In this document: positions 6,140 to 6,712 of the stretch, piece after piece | Position numbering within the stretch: position 1 is the stretch's first letter | How the letters are laid out: each line of letters starts with the position of its first letter | NCBI GenBank assembly: GCA_030637245.1 | Contig: DAOVVI010000085.1 | Span: 1-6,712, forward strand | Reading direction: 5' to 3' | Origin: Cyclobacteriaceae bacterium | Lineage (GTDB): Bacteria > Bacteroidota > Bacteroidia > Cytophagales > Cyclobacteriaceae | Length of the DNA: 6,712 nucleotides | Notes under the pieces: generated by a model | What the model saw: only the letters and a program-made list of their open reading frames with translations | What the model was told of the DNA's origin: nothing | Database searches by the model: none | Position numbers and translations under genes: made by a program

Positions 6140-6712
6140 TTAATAAACTACATTCGATCTTATTGAGTCAACCTGAATTGTCAATCTTGATAAAACTTCA
6201 TCATTAAGAACTTCATTTCCTCTGCCATCCCGGATTTTGCCCATAGGATCAAATTGTGTGTAGTTCTCATATAGTTCAGTTAGGCTGTTGATAGTGGCAA
6301 GCTCCCAATCTTCTTTATTATCAACACTTTCAAGCAATTCTATTACATCTTTTAATGAATCTTTCTGTTTCACGAGCAACTGTACAAGTGGTGAAAGTAT
6401 CTGTAATCTCATGTCATCTGGCAAAAGATCCCTTGGATAGGTATCAATAATTTGCGTCGCTATATAAAGTGCTTCAATAAATGTACCTCCAATCATTAAG
6501 GCTGCAATATTATTTCGATCATTTGCCTTCAGGTAAGTGTCACTGTTTAAAATGACCTCATCAATAATTTTTGCCAGACTATCCGGATTTGATAGATTTT
6601 TTTCAAATCTTCCTAAAACTTCAAAGTCAATTGCATCCTGGGCTCCAACAGTTTTTGTGAGTTCCAGGCAAACATCCATGTAATTGAGCGCTTCCTGAGT
6701 TTTACCATAACT
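6140..6712 (-). CDS. Helical protein of unknown function, C-terminal part
   Basis: The reading frame stays open to the right edge of the window, so the 190 residues seen are the C-terminal part of a longer protein. The ATG at 6677-6679 is internal: eleven further in-frame codons (SYGKTQEALNY) precede it. The sequence is almost entirely helical, with amphipathic helices such as EALNYMDVCLELTKT at the visible start, which resembles a TPR-type helix. The central stretch NNIAALMIGGTFIEALYIATQI is hydrophobic but contains polar breaks and is more likely a buried helix pair than a membrane span. The tail is polar and contains GKIRDGRGNEVL. I do not recognise a characterised family; proteins with a similar GG..IEALYIATQ stretch occur in Bacteroidota as hypothetical, possibly lipoprotein, sequences, but that is from memory. 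It ends 21 bp before a strong terminator. Confidence 0.75.
   Translation of the reverse strand, partial: SYGKTQEALNYMDVCLELTKTVGAQDAIDFEVLGRFEKNLSNPDSLAKIIDEVILNSDTYLKANDRNNIAALMIGGTFIEALYIATQIIDTYPRDLLPDDMRLQILSPLVQLLVKQKDSLKDVIELLESVDNKEDWELATINSLTELYENYTQFDPMGKIRDGRGNEVLNDEVLSRLTIQVDSIRSNVVY

Noticed and set aside
5178..6712. Possible defence island or complete restriction-modification system
   Set aside because: Only one Mrr-type nuclease is present. There is no methyltransferase, specificity subunit, second defence gene or integrase, and the neighbours look like envelope or unknown housekeeping genes.

Overview
The window is AT-rich and every gene I can support lies on the minus strand. 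It looks like chromosomal DNA of a member of the Bacteroidota. The reasons are: no purine-rich Shine-Dalgarno sequence before any visible start codon; a promoter-like TTTG / TAnnTTTG pair of the type used by Bacteroidota housekeeping sigma factors; and a roughly 1,000-residue ABCG-like transporter architecture of a kind I associate with this phylum. This assignment is by impression, not by database search.

In transcription order (right to left) the layout is as follows. At the right edge is the C-terminal part of an unrecognised helical protein (6140-6712, running off the window), closed by a strong symmetrical terminator hairpin (6083-6118). Next is a solitary Mrr-type restriction endonuclease gene (5178-6029), with no methyltransferase beside it and an Asn where the family's active-site motif normally has Asp. 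Then comes a two-gene unit: a 1,015-residue fusion of TerB-like, FHA-like, ABC ATPase and ABCG-type membrane domains (2057-5104), followed 4 bp later by a DUF218/YdcF-type membrane protein related to E. coli ElyC (1282-2052). After a 141-bp gap with a candidate promoter comes a secreted lipoprotein esterase of the LpqC/PHB-depolymerase type (193-1140). It keeps a Ser-Asp-His triad but has a charged HREEE segment where relatives carry a Gly-rich oxyanion loop.

The left 192 bases hold no gene. They contain a short period-7 repeat and two neighbouring stem-loop elements that resemble each other, together resembling interspersed intergenic repeats.

The transporter, the DUF218 protein and the esterase lipoprotein are all envelope proteins, and the first two are almost certainly co-transcribed and translationally coupled. 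The Mrr gene sits between a terminator and that unit, and all 15 of its Arg codons are AGA/AGG while its neighbours mix in CGN, so it may be a later insertion. I see no complete new multi-gene defence or mobile system. The most unusual things here are the multi-domain transporter and the two enzymes with altered active-site motifs.
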